A DNA stretch of 64,000 bases from an uncultured Ilumatobacter sp. (GTDB lineage: Bacteria; Actinomycetota; Acidimicrobiia; Acidimicrobiales; Ilumatobacteraceae): NCBI GenBank assembly GCA_937919625.1, contig CALFRK010000047.1, positions 1 through 64,000 of the forward strand, in the 5' to 3' direction. The notes below the pieces were generated by a model. It did no database searches, was not told where the DNA came from, and worked only from the letters and a program-made list of their open reading frames with translations. Positions 15,833 through 23,253 of this stretch are shown here, in pieces. Each line of letters opens with the position of its first letter. The stretch's first letter is position 1. A program made the position numbers and the translations under genes.

Positions 15833-16203
15833 GCGGGGGCGCCAGCGGCGATCATGGGGCTGAGTTGAACGCTGATGAGCGGGTAGAGGATGCCCGCGGC
15901 GATCGGGATGCCGACACCGTTGTAGACGAACGCCGGCAGTGTCTTCGAGGCACCGAAATCGGCGAACACGACCCGCGATGTGCAATCACCCGACTCCTGT
16001 CGGTCGAACACAAGTCGCAATGGCACGCCCTGGTGGACTCGGATCAGGTTCGGTGTGTAGCCGCCCCTCACAGTGACCGCAATTTCCTGCATCCCGCCGA
16101 CAACCTCGGCCCGGCGGGCCTGTTTTGGCCCGAAGAAGAACCACCACAAGAAGCCGGCCAGCAGGATTCCCGCTCCAATCACAATCACGTCTGAAGCAGC
16201 CAT
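15829..16203 (-). pseudogene. Cupredoxin N-terminus fused to CopA-type ATPase C-terminal helices
   Basis: 124 codons with a good GGAGG before the ATG. Residues 1-30 are a membrane anchor (GILLAGFLWWFFFGP); 34-91 are the start of a cupredoxin (QEIAVTVRGGYTPNLIRVHQG, then FDRQESGDCTSRVVFADFGASKTLPAF). From about residue 92 it changes to VYNGVGIPIAAGILYPLI and LSPMIAAGA, which is how the last membrane helices of copper P-type ATPases read. The cupredoxin copper ligands that should come at the C terminus and the whole ATPase body are absent. Best read as an internal deletion from a cupredoxin-copA-YHS locus. The ORF itself is open. Confidence 0.65.
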
Positions 16204-16228
16204 GGACCAAACCTCCGGGATCGCTGTC

Positions 16229-16270
16229 TAGGGGCAGAGGGTATAGAGCACCCTCTTGGCCCCTACCTGG
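16229..16270. promoter_or_regulatory. CsoR-like G-tract motif upstream of cupredoxin fusion
   Basis: TAGGGGCAGAGGGTA at 16229-16243 followed by GGCCCCTACC at about 16258-16267. The same arrangement (TAGGGGCTAGGGGTA, then GGCCCTACCC) occurs at 19652-19686. Confidence 0.4.
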
Positions 16271-16313
16271 AACCTAGGCCCGGACCGCGGACCGAAACAG
16301 AGCCTTAGGTCCC

Positions 16314-16328
16314 TACCCCTAGGGGGTA
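16314..16328. promoter_or_regulatory. CsoR operator
   Basis: TACCCCTAGGGGGTA: exact TACCCC/GGGGTA arms with a 3-bp centre, the canonical CsoR box. It lies between the minus-strand cupredoxin-YHS-csoR group (start 16203) and the plus-strand leader/ABC operon (start 16376). Confidence 0.75.
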
Positions 16329-16375
16329 TTTGGGAGGATACTGAACTTGTGGCCCTCGACGGCCAGGAGGTTCAA

Positions 16376-16465
16376 ATGAGAGACGAACGAAACGGCCTCG
16401 TCTGGTCACCAAGGTGGCGGAGCCCGCACATGCTGACGCAGCACTTCGACAAGACAGGAAAGTGA
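16376..16465 (+). CDS. 29-residue leader peptide coupled to ABC ATPase
   Basis: A short frame, MRDERNGLVWSPRWRSPH and onward to DKTGK, preceded by AGGAGG at ideal spacing. Its TGA (16463-16465) overlaps the ATG of the ABC ATPase (TGATG), so the two are translationally coupled. It begins 47 bp after the CsoR box. No known family; the Trp/Arg/His content and location suggest a regulatory leader, which is inference. Confidence 0.5.
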   Translation: MRDERNGLVWSPRWRSPHMLTQHFDKTGK

Positions 16466-17175
16466 TGAGGATGGCTACTGAGATGCCGAACGGCACGACG
16501 ACACAGGTCCCAGGGGCGGTCCGACCTTCTGGTTCGGGGATCGGGTCGGTATTGGCAGCGTCGGGTGTCTGGAAGGCGTATCGGCGGGGTTGGTGGCCAC
16601 GACGCCGGACACTCCAGGTGTTGCAGGGTGCCGATTTGACGATGGTGCCAGGTGAGATCGTCGGGCTGGTCGGCGAGAACGGATCGGGTAAGAGCACGCT
16701 GATGAAGGTGCTGGTCGGCGACTTGGTCGCCGATGCGGGAGAGGTTGGCCGTACCGAGAGTTTCGGCTACTGCCCGCAGGTACCGGTGCTCTATGAACGG
16801 CTGAGCTGCGACGAGCACCTCGATCTGTTCGGCGCTGCATACGGTCTCGACCCTGGCGCGCTGTCCGAGTCGCGCACAGCGCTGTATGCCGAGCTCGATT
16901 TCGCTCGGTTTGCCGGTACGCGCGTCGAGGAGTTATCGGGGGGTACACGATCCAAGTTGAACCTGGCGCTCGCCATGTTGCATGACCCCGAGCTGCTGTG
17001 CTTGGACGAGCCATATGCGGGGTTCGATTGGGACACGTACCAGCGGTTCTGGGACCTCAGCAGCCAGCGACGTGCCGGCGGCGCGAGCTTGCTGATCATC
17101 AGTCACTTCATCGCCGATGAAGAGCGCTTCGATCGCATCTACGACCTGATCGATGGGAAGACGGTACAGCGATGA
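16465..17175 (+). CDS. ABC transporter ATP-binding protein
   Basis: 236 residues from the ATG at 16465. Walker A GLVGENGSGKST (68-78), a Gln-loop-like CPQVPVLYERLSCDEHL, the signature ELSGGTRSKL (156-164), Walker B LLCLDEP (177-183) and a switch His in LIISHF are all present, so it should hydrolyse ATP. Its stop overlaps the ATG of the permease (ATGA). The first about 25 residues are non-conserved. With an ABC-2 permease it forms an exporter of unknown substrate; a CsoR box upstream makes copper-dependent expression plausible. Confidence 0.88.
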   Translation: MRMATEMPNGTTTQVPGAVRPSGSGIGSVLAASGVWKAYRRGWWPRRRTLQVLQGADLTMVPGEIVGLVGENGSGKSTLMKVLVGDLVADAGEVGRTESFGYCPQVPVLYERLSCDEHLDLFGAAYGLDPGALSESRTALYAELDFARFAGTRVEELSGGTRSKLNLALAMLHDPELLCLDEPYAGFDWDTYQRFWDLSSQRRAGGASLLIISHFIADEERFDRIYDLIDGKTVQR

Positions 17176-18650
17176 CGTACCGCCTGACCTCTCGTTGGCT
17201 TGCCGAGTATGCACGGCGGCCACTCAACCTGGTGCTCTTGCTGGTAGTCCCGGTGATCTTCGTGACCATGTCGGCGGGGACGTTGGCAGACTTTGCTGAC
17301 ATTCTGGGTGGTGTCGCCGATCTCGGGGAGGTCGAGGCCGCCACTGCCGGTTGGGCGGCCGCGGTGCTGGCAGGGGTGGCGGGCTTCTTCCATGTTTCCA
17401 CCTCGCGTGACGCCGACCGTCGCCTGGCCGCTGCTGGCGCGGGTGCGGGGCGGGTCGTGGCGTCGAGGCTCGTCTCGACACTGGCATTGGCTGCGCTCGC
17501 CTCGGCCGGTGCGCTGCTGGCTTTGCGGGTACGTACCGATCTGGCCGGCACACCGAGAGTGATCGGCGCCACGTTGCTGTTCGCAGTGATCTATGCCGGA
17601 ATCGGAGTCACGGTCGGGGCGCTGGTCCGGTCCGAGATGAACGGTTCGCTGATCGTGGTGTTCGCTTGGATCTTCGACGTGTTCTTCGGGCCGGCGATGG
17701 GCGGTCGGGCGCCGTTCATCCGGGTGTTCCCGTTGCACTTTCCGACGTTGGTCGTGACCGATGTCGCATCGGGCCACGCCGGCAGGCTCGGTGACCTCGG
17801 TCTGTCGCTGGTGTGGGCGGGTCTCACCATGTCGGTCGCTGTCATCTCGCTGACGCTCACCACCCGATCACATCAGCATGCAACACGACACAAGATCCCA
17901 GTGCTGCGCCGGATCGGGGTGGCATTGATGGCGGCGTCGCGGCAGTTGCGTCGGATGCCGGTCATGTGGGTATTGATCGTCGGACTTCCCGTAGCGTTCA
18001 TCAGCGCCTCAATCGCAGTCACGCCCGACGATCCCACGCCGGTCGAACTCGTCGAACGCGGTCAGCGGGCCCTGCAGATCGTGTCGATGACCGACGTCCA
18101 CGGTGCCGTCATGGTGCCGATCACGGTCGGATTCCTAGCCTCGCTGGCAGGGTTGTTTGTGATCCTGGACTCCGCCCAGGCCGACCGTCGCCTCTCCCTC
18201 ACCAGCTATCGCACCTGGGAGATCCTGACCGTTCGGATGGCGGTGATTACGGCGGCGTCGCTGCTCGCGACCGCGGTTGCGGTCGCTGTGACATCGTTCA
18301 GTTTCGACGCTGCCAGTTGGCCGATCTTCATCGCCGCCAACGTCCTCGTGGCGTTGACGTACGCGACGATCGGCGTGATCGTGGGCCCGCTGTTCGGCCG
18401 GCTCGGTGGCCTGTATCTGTTGTTGTTGTTGCCGTTCATCGACATCGGCATGGCCCAGAACCCGATGTTTGACGCAGCGCCTCCGACATGGGGCCGCTAC
18501 CTACCCGCCCACGGTGCTGTTCGCGTGATGATGGACGGTGCCTTCACTCCAACGTTCGACGAGACCGGCGCTCTCCTCTTGGCGGTCGCCTGGCTGATGG
18601 CGCTCGCGATCGGTGCGGTGGCGGTGTTCCGCCGGGTCACCGTGTCGTGA
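17172..18650 (+). CDS. ABC-2 type transporter permease
   Basis: 492 residues, very hydrophobic, with about twelve membrane helices in two similar halves (each half begins with a short amphipathic stretch such as TYRLTSRWLAEYARRPLN or VALMAASRQLRRMPVMW, then helices). A GARVVASRLVSTLALAAL-like coupling segment occurs in half 1 and the equivalent in half 2. Its start overlaps the ATPase stop by 4 nt and its end overlaps the convergent hydrolase gene by 14 bp. Substrate cannot be told. Confidence 0.8.
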   Translation: MTYRLTSRWLAEYARRPLNLVLLLVVPVIFVTMSAGTLADFADILGGVADLGEVEAATAGWAAAVLAGVAGFFHVSTSRDADRRLAAAGAGAGRVVASRLVSTLALAALASAGALLALRVRTDLAGTPRVIGATLLFAVIYAGIGVTVGALVRSEMNGSLIVVFAWIFDVFFGPAMGGRAPFIRVFPLHFPTLVVTDVASGHAGRLGDLGLSLVWAGLTMSVAVISLTLTTRSHQHATRHKIPVLRRIGVALMAASRQLRRMPVMWVLIVGLPVAFISASIAVTPDDPTPVELVERGQRALQIVSMTDVHGAVMVPITVGFLASLAGLFVILDSAQADRRLSLTSYRTWEILTVRMAVITAASLLATAVAVAVTSFSFDAASWPIFIAANVLVALTYATIGVIVGPLFGRLGGLYLLLLLPFIDIGMAQNPMFDAAPPTWGRYLPAHGAVRVMMDGAFTPTFDETGALLLAVAWLMALAIGAVAVFRRVTVS

Positions 18651-19623
18651 TCGCCCTGGTCAGCTGGTTCAGGCAGATCCCCGGGTGTGTCATCGGGAGG
18701 TGATGGTTGGCGTTCGCGATCAACGTCACGGTCGTGCCGCTCGCGGTGCTCGCGAGCGACCGCCCGAACTCTCGATCGCCAACCTTGTCCTTTGTGCCCC
18801 ACACCAACTCGACACTCGTTTCGTTGGCGTCGAGGCGCGCGAGGTGGTCGTGCCAATCGGTCTCGATGACAAGGTGGCGCATCGCGTCGCGGTAGGCGGG
18901 CCAGGTGTGCAGTGAGACAGCGCGAGCTATAGGCACGGGGAGCGTCGGCTCCAACGCAGCCGTGAGCCAGCCGGCTGCGGTTCGGTGCCTGCAACTGATC
19001 GCGCACGCCCGTTCGGCCCAGCCCGTGTCCAGCGCGAACAACCGGGCCATCGTGCTCCCCGAGATCATGCTTCTGGCCGCCTCCGGAGAGGCGTAGATCG
19101 GAGCGCCCCAACACACCACCCGGTCGATTCGTGCGATATGGCGGGCCGCCCATCGCAACGCCAGCGCCGAGCCCATCGAATGTGCGCCGATTGTCCATCG
19201 CCGATCGAACAGTCCGGTGACGTGGGCGAGTTCGTCGAGGGCTTCGAGATGGTCTTCGACCGAGAACGACGAACGGCCCTCGTCCATCGAGCGACCGAAA
19301 CCGAACAGATCCGGCACCACTACCCGGTGCGTCGTGGCCAGTGCGTCATACGCCGCGCCGTAAACATCCCCACTCGATACCAAACCGTGCAACAACACCA
19401 CGGCACGATCGCCATCGCCACCAACGCGGGCGTAGAGCCGGCCCGCTCGGGCTCCCGCCAGCGACGGCGGATTCCAGGCGTCGACGGCCGGCGACGCAAC
19501 ATGCCGGATCGTCCAGATGGCGGGTGCTGTCGCGACGGCTGCGCCGGTGAGCAATTTCATGATCGTGCAGGATCGCAGCAATTCGGGAGCCCGGTCGATC
19601 GATCTGCGCACAGGTCCTCGCAT
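18637..19623 (-). CDS. Alpha/beta hydrolase
   Basis: 328 residues. After a basic, partly hydrophobic N terminus (MKLLTGAAVATAPAIWTI, possible anchor), VVLLHGLVSSGDVY is the HG oxyanion region and IGAHSMGSALAL contains the G-x-S-x-G nucleophile elbow; an Asp in LVWGTKDKVGD and a His in ANHHLPMTHP complete a triad. An esterase, lipase or C-C hydrolase is likely; substrate unknown. Its promoter region contains the G-tract motif also found at 16229. Confidence 0.82.
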   Translation of the reverse strand: MRGPVRRSIDRAPELLRSCTIMKLLTGAAVATAPAIWTIRHVASPAVDAWNPPSLAGARAGRLYARVGGDGDRAVVLLHGLVSSGDVYGAAYDALATTHRVVVPDLFGFGRSMDEGRSSFSVEDHLEALDELAHVTGLFDRRWTIGAHSMGSALALRWAARHIARIDRVVCWGAPIYASPEAARSMISGSTMARLFALDTGWAERACAISCRHRTAAGWLTAALEPTLPVPIARAVSLHTWPAYRDAMRHLVIETDWHDHLARLDANETSVELVWGTKDKVGDREFGRSLASTASGTTVTLIANANHHLPMTHPGICLNQLTRAITTR

Positions 19624-19651
19624 CGGTTCACCTCTTCAGTCTGATACTGCA

Positions 19652-19686
19652 TAGGGGCTAGGGGTAGAGACGTTCGGCCCTACCCG
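19652..19686. promoter_or_regulatory. CsoR-like G-tract motif between hydrolase and SHOCT genes
   Basis: TAGGGGCTAGGGGTA (19652-19666) then GGCCCTACCC (19677-19686), in the 142-bp gap between divergent starts at 19623 and 19766. It matches the motif at 16229 in order and approximate spacing. Confidence 0.4.
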
Positions 19687-19765
19687 ATTCGGCCAGGACC
19701 GGGCACGATTTGTGTAGAGCCTCGCTCGAGAGGTTCGTTGCCGCACCGCCGAGGAGATATCCATC

Positions 19766-20035
19766 GTGAACACTCTTGTACTAGTCGCTCAGACCGACCG
19801 CTGGGACCACATGAACGGGTGGGGTGGAGGCTGGATGTGGCTGGGGGGGCCCGCAATGATGGTGTTGTTCGCAGTTCTCGTCGTGTGGCTCATCCGCGCC
19901 AGCACCGGGTCGACTGGGGCCGCGGGGATACCACGGGATGCCACCGACCGGGCTCGTGAAATCCTCGCCGAGCGCTTTGCCAAAGGCGAACTGTCGACAG
20001 AGGAGTACCGAGAGCGCGTCAACGAGCTGCAATGA
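19766..20035 (+). CDS. Small SHOCT-domain membrane protein
   Basis: 89 residues starting at GTG 19766 after GAGGAGAT. A membrane helix (MMVLFAVLVVWLIRAS) is preceded by a Gly/Trp/Met-rich stretch (MNGWGGGWMWLGG); the C terminus ILAERFAKGELSTEEYRERVNEL is the SHOCT motif. Such proteins are common small partners in metal-resistance loci. The stop overlaps the next start by 4 nt (ATGA). Confidence 0.8.
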   Translation: MNTLVLVAQTDRWDHMNGWGGGWMWLGGPAMMVLFAVLVVWLIRASTGSTGAAGIPRDATDRAREILAERFAKGELSTEEYRERVNELQ

Positions 20036-20688
20036 CGAACACTCCGACCGCTCCCTCGGATCAGGAGATCGTAACCCGGTGCTATGACCGCATCGCCAGG
20101 TTCTACAACCTGATCGACAAACCGATGGATCTGCTCGGCGTCGGTCGCCGCCGCACACGTCTGCTCAGTCGAGCGAACGGCAAAACCCTCGAAGTCGGCG
20201 TAGGGACCGGTCGGAACCTCGGCCTATACCCCGCCGGCGTACAACTCACCGGAATCGACGTGTCAGCCAACATGTTGGCCAAGGCCCAGCAGGCCGCCGA
20301 CTGCCAAGAAGCCGACGTCACCCTCGAACTCGCCGACGTCCAACACCTCCCCTTCGACGACGACTCGTTCGACACCGTCACCGCGACGTGTGTGTTCTGC
20401 TCGGTCGCCGACCCCGTTGCAGGACTGCGCGAAGTGGCACGGGTCGTGAAACACGGCGGCGATATCTTGCTGCTCGAACATGTCCGGCCGCGCAACCCGA
20501 TCCTCGGATGGTTCGCCGACCGCCTCGCCCCGATCGTGAGCCATGTCATCGGGCCCGACATCAACCGCCGCACCGAAGACCACATCGCCGCGGCAGGCCT
20601 GGAACTCCTCGAAGTGCGCCGGTGGGGGGTATGGCGCGAGATCGTCGCACGCCAGCGGTTGCCCCACGCCGTTAAACCTGCTGACTGA
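20032..20688 (+). CDS. Class I SAM-dependent methyltransferase (UbiE-like)
   Basis: 218 residues with LEVGVGTGRNLGLYP (motif I), TGIDVSANML (acidic end of strand 2), LADVQHLPFDDDSFDTVTATCVFCSV (motifs II/III) and a post-motif VKHGGDILLLEHVRPRN. The beginning EIVTRCYDRIARFYNLID is characteristic of UbiE/phosphatidylethanolamine-methyltransferase-like enzymes, so a lipid or quinone substrate is a guess. Overlaps the SHOCT gene by 4 nt, probably one operon. Confidence 0.82.
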   Translation: MTNTPTAPSDQEIVTRCYDRIARFYNLIDKPMDLLGVGRRRTRLLSRANGKTLEVGVGTGRNLGLYPAGVQLTGIDVSANMLAKAQQAADCQEADVTLELADVQHLPFDDDSFDTVTATCVFCSVADPVAGLREVARVVKHGGDILLLEHVRPRNPILGWFADRLAPIVSHVIGPDINRRTEDHIAAAGLELLEVRRWGVWREIVARQRLPHAVKPAD

Positions 20689-20910
20689 CACAGCAACCAT
20701 CTGTTCTGTCGGTCAACAATGGCTGGCGCCAAGCCGACGACCGAGGTGGCAATCGCAGGACCAACAGCCTGACAGGACGTTCGGCACCCTTTGTTGAGGA
20801 AAGATGCCCGCTGAGCGACTTTCTACCATTGCCCGTTGAGATGCCCGGATGGTGGCTGGTGGCTGGTGGCTGGGGATGCTGGCTGGTGGCGAGAGGAGCT
20901 GTCTTGAAGG
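20689..20910. other. Gene-free spacer with GGTGGCT repeats
   Basis: Convergent gap between the methyltransferase and the DUF1573-like gene. At 20848-20890 the heptamer GGTGGCT is repeated several times. No gene or strong hairpin seen. Confidence 0.5.
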
Positions 20911-21471
20911 TCAGTCGCGGAAGTTGCCGGCCACGTTCAGCGTGAGGGTGTCGGTAGTGCCGTCGGCTCGTTGGATGGGAACGTGGACCGTCATGTCGTG
21001 AGCACCATCCATGCCGGGATGCATGGAGAGCTCGAAGGTGAGTTCGGCCTCGGAGCCCGGGGTAAGCGTGTCTGATCCTTGGAGGGTGAAAGCTCCCGGA
21101 CAGCAACCTTCGTTGACCTGGGCGTGGGGTTCGCCGATGGTGACCTCGTCGGTGGCGTCGTTCTGGATTGTCCAGGTGGGTCGGACGGCGACGTTCAGTG
21201 GCACTCGTCCCAGCGCCCACGTAGACGGGGTCGCGGTGATGCCGTTAACCGCGGCCGTTCCGCTCGCGGTGCCAGGCGTTTCGATGACGGGCATGCCCAT
21301 CGCGTTGATTTCGCCGGTTCGGGCGTATGTGGGGTCGGGGGATCCGCCCGAGGCGGCGCTGGCGATGGCGACTCCCGCGGCAACGACCAAAACAGCGGCG
21401 GCTGCTGCGAGTAGCCGGTTGTGGTGACGGCTTCGTTGGCGCTCGGTGGTTCGGATACGGGTGTTGTTCAT
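20911..21471 (-). CDS. DUF1573-like anchored extracytoplasmic protein
   Basis: 186 residues from the ATG at 21471 (MNNTRIRTTE). A basic start and a long Ala/Val helix (residues 20-44) anchor it; the rest is a beta-rich domain with WALGRVPLNVAVRPTWTIQNDATDEVTIGEP and EGCCPGAFTL, like the Cys pair region of DUF1573 domains, and HPGMDGAHDMTVHVPI near the end. His, Met and vicinal Cys suggest metal binding. It follows the PCYCGC gene by 14 bp on the same strand, so the two are cotranscribed. Confidence 0.55.
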   Translation of the reverse strand: MNNTRIRTTERQRSRHHNRLLAAAAAVLVVAAGVAIASAASGGSPDPTYARTGEINAMGMPVIETPGTASGTAAVNGITATPSTWALGRVPLNVAVRPTWTIQNDATDEVTIGEPHAQVNEGCCPGAFTLQGSDTLTPGSEAELTFELSMHPGMDGAHDMTVHVPIQRADGTTDTLTLNVAGNFRD

Positions 21472-21485
21472 GGCTGATCTCCGAG

Positions 21486-21971
21486 TCAGGTGAGAGAGGG
21501 TGGTCCGTAGCGATCGATGATCGCCTGGCGTAAGACATCGATGTGAGTGTTCGCGTCGAGGAGTTCTTGCGCTGTGAGTGCTTCGGCAGTGCAGATGCCG
21601 CACCCGGAGGCGTGTGCGTCCCAGCCGCCGGCCGGGTTGACGAAGCAGTCTTCGAGGTTGCGGTGGCCGAGGCTTCGGTCGCAGCCGCAGTAGCACGGGA
21701 TGTCTGCGAAATGGTCGGCGTGGTCGGCGGCGTACTGGTAGATCTCGGCCGTCGCAGCGGGGAGATCGGCGAGTGACACCGTCACCGCTGTCACGGAGCC
21801 CGAGGCGCTGCTCGGTATCGGCGCGCTCGCCCCACGGGCGAGCGCGCCGATACCGACAACGACGAGAAGTATGATCGTCAGCTCGGCCATGACGACCCGA
21901 AGGGTGGTCCGCCGATCGGCGCTCTCAAGCGAAGGCACATCGAAGGCTTCGTCGTCGTCGCTCATGGCCAC
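21486..21971 (-). CDS. PCYCGC-motif protein
   Basis: 161 residues. A cytoplasmic N terminus, one membrane helix (ELTIILLVVVGIGALA, about 30-46), then an outer domain with DIPCYCGCDRSLGHRNLEDCFV and HASGCGICTAEAL. The PCYCGC cluster plus the later Cys residues define the family, generally thought to bind metal. The protein is anchored by a helix rather than a lipobox. It precedes the DUF1573-like gene and follows the Met-rich protein on the minus strand. Confidence 0.82.
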   Translation of the reverse strand: MAMSDDDEAFDVPSLESADRRTTLRVVMAELTIILLVVVGIGALARGASAPIPSSASGSVTAVTVSLADLPAATAEIYQYAADHADHFADIPCYCGCDRSLGHRNLEDCFVNPAGGWDAHASGCGICTAEALTAQELLDANTHIDVLRQAIIDRYGPPSLT

Positions 21972-22005
21972 GAACCTCTGGCTACGTGTCGGCTCATGGC
22001 CGCGA

Positions 22006-22407
22006 TCACTGGTGGTGTGCTGAGTGGTCCGACCCGATGCCGGTCGATGACCCCATCATCCCGTCGCTCATCGACTCGTGAGCCGCGTCACATTCTGCGA
22101 GAACGTCGGCCGACACGGTGTCACTGAGGGCCTCGTGCATTGCCGTGTGCATCGACTCCATGCCGTTGCCGTTCATCATGTTGGCCATGCCGTTGCCGTT
22201 CATCATGCCGGCCATGTCGTTGCCGTTCAGGCTCGACATCATGTCCATGTTGTCGAGCATGTGATCCCCGTCTGTGCCGTCCATCTCGGTGACAGGATCG
22301 GACGGGGTGGGTGGCGCCGGCTCCTCAGCCGCCAGCGTTACGCCGACGCCGACGCCGAGGGTGAGTGCTGCGACGCCGATGGCGCCGATGGTCATTGTGC
22401 GTCTCAT
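22006..22407 (-). CDS. Met-rich secreted protein, putative copper buffer
   Basis: 133 residues with a signal peptide (MRRTMTIGAIGVAALTLG, cleavage near residue 26). The mature part is crowded with Met and His: DNMDMMSSLNGNDMAGMM, then NGNGM repeated three times, MHTAMHEA, and a His-rich end SDHSAHHQ. Spaced Met clusters of this kind bind Cu(I) in periplasmic copper proteins. No known domain. It is divergent from the response regulator across 147 bp with a perfect 11-bp direct repeat, so the two-component pair is its likely regulator. Confidence 0.6.
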   Translation of the reverse strand: MRRTMTIGAIGVAALTLGVGVGVTLAAEEPAPPTPSDPVTEMDGTDGDHMLDNMDMMSSLNGNDMAGMMNGNGMANMMNGNGMESMHTAMHEALSDTVSADVLAECDAAHESMSDGMMGSSTGIGSDHSAHHQ

Positions 22408-22446
22408 GGTGAGTTGCCTCCTTTGTCGACCTCATGATGGTCTCTG

Positions 22447-22468
22447 CATGTGGAGACCATGTGGAGAC
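22447..22468. promoter_or_regulatory. 11-bp tandem direct repeat, likely response-regulator box
   Basis: CATGTGGAGAC occurs twice head-to-tail (22447-22457 and 22458-22468). A one-helical-turn spacing is what OmpR-family dimers bind. It lies between the Met-rich gene and the response regulator. Confidence 0.55.
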
Positions 22469-22554
22469 AGGGTGCACGTCGGACGGTTTCGGCCCGTCCG
22501 AGCGAGTGTCACCAGCTGCGGTCAGATAGCCATGGAGATGGAAAGGGTGTGCTG

Positions 22555-23253
22555 ATGGCTGCGACGGTTCTGGTAGTCGAGGACGAAACGAAGATCCGGG
22601 ATCTCGTTCGCCGCTATTTGGAACGCGATGGGTTGGCGGTGCTCACGACCGGCTCGGGAGCGGAGGCCTTGATGATGCTCGAGACACAATCGGTCGATCT
22701 GATCGTGCTGGATCTCAACTTGCCCGACGTCAGTGGCGAGGCCGTCGCAACCGAGGTCCGCTCCCGATCCGTGATCCCGATCCTCATGCTGACAGCGAAG
22801 TCGGCAGAGGTGGACAGGATCAGAGGCCTCGAACTCGGTGCCGACGACTATCTCACCAAGCCGTTCTCTCCGCGGGAGCTCGTGTTGCGGGTGCAAGCGG
22901 TGCTGCGCCGGAGCAGAAGTGTCGTTGGCGCGGACGCGGCCACCGCATTTGGTGAAGGGACGTTGATCATCGACGAGGACCGCCATGACCTGATCGTGCG
23001 GGGACAATCCGTTGGGCTGACACCGACCGAGTGGGCGCTGCTCGTGGCGTTGACGGGAGCCCCGGGTCGAGTGTTCTCTCGATCGGAGCTGATCAACCGG
23101 CTGCGCGGCTACGAGTTCGACGGGTACGAGCGCACGGTCGACTCCCACGTGAAGAACTTGCGGCGCAAGATCGAGTTCGATCCTCATGAACCGGCGATCG
23201 TGGAGACGATCCTCGGGGTCGGCTACCGACTGGGGCTTCGCCGTGACGCGTAG
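22555..23253 (+). CDS. OmpR-family response regulator
   Basis: 232 residues from the ATG at 22555. The receiver has the acidic pair Glu9-Asp10, phospho-acceptor Asp53 (LIVLDLNLPD), Thr80 and Lys102 (TKPFSPRE); the winged-helix output ends with YERTVDSHVKNLRRKIE and ILGVGYRLG. The stop overlaps the histidine kinase start by 11 nt. Its neighbours suggest control of the Met-rich protein and perhaps other metal genes. Confidence 0.9.
   Translation: MAATVLVVEDETKIRDLVRRYLERDGLAVLTTGSGAEALMMLETQSVDLIVLDLNLPDVSGEAVATEVRSRSVIPILMLTAKSAEVDRIRGLELGADDYLTKPFSPRELVLRVQAVLRRSRSVVGADAATAFGEGTLIIDEDRHDLIVRGQSVGLTPTEWALLVALTGAPGRVFSRSELINRLRGYEFDGYERTVDSHVKNLRRKIEFDPHEPAIVETILGVGYRLGLRRDA

Noticed and set aside
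20848-20890. GGTGGCT array as a CRISPR or iteron origin
   Set aside because: The units are 7 bp, adjacent and irregular, without spacers or an initiator gene nearby.
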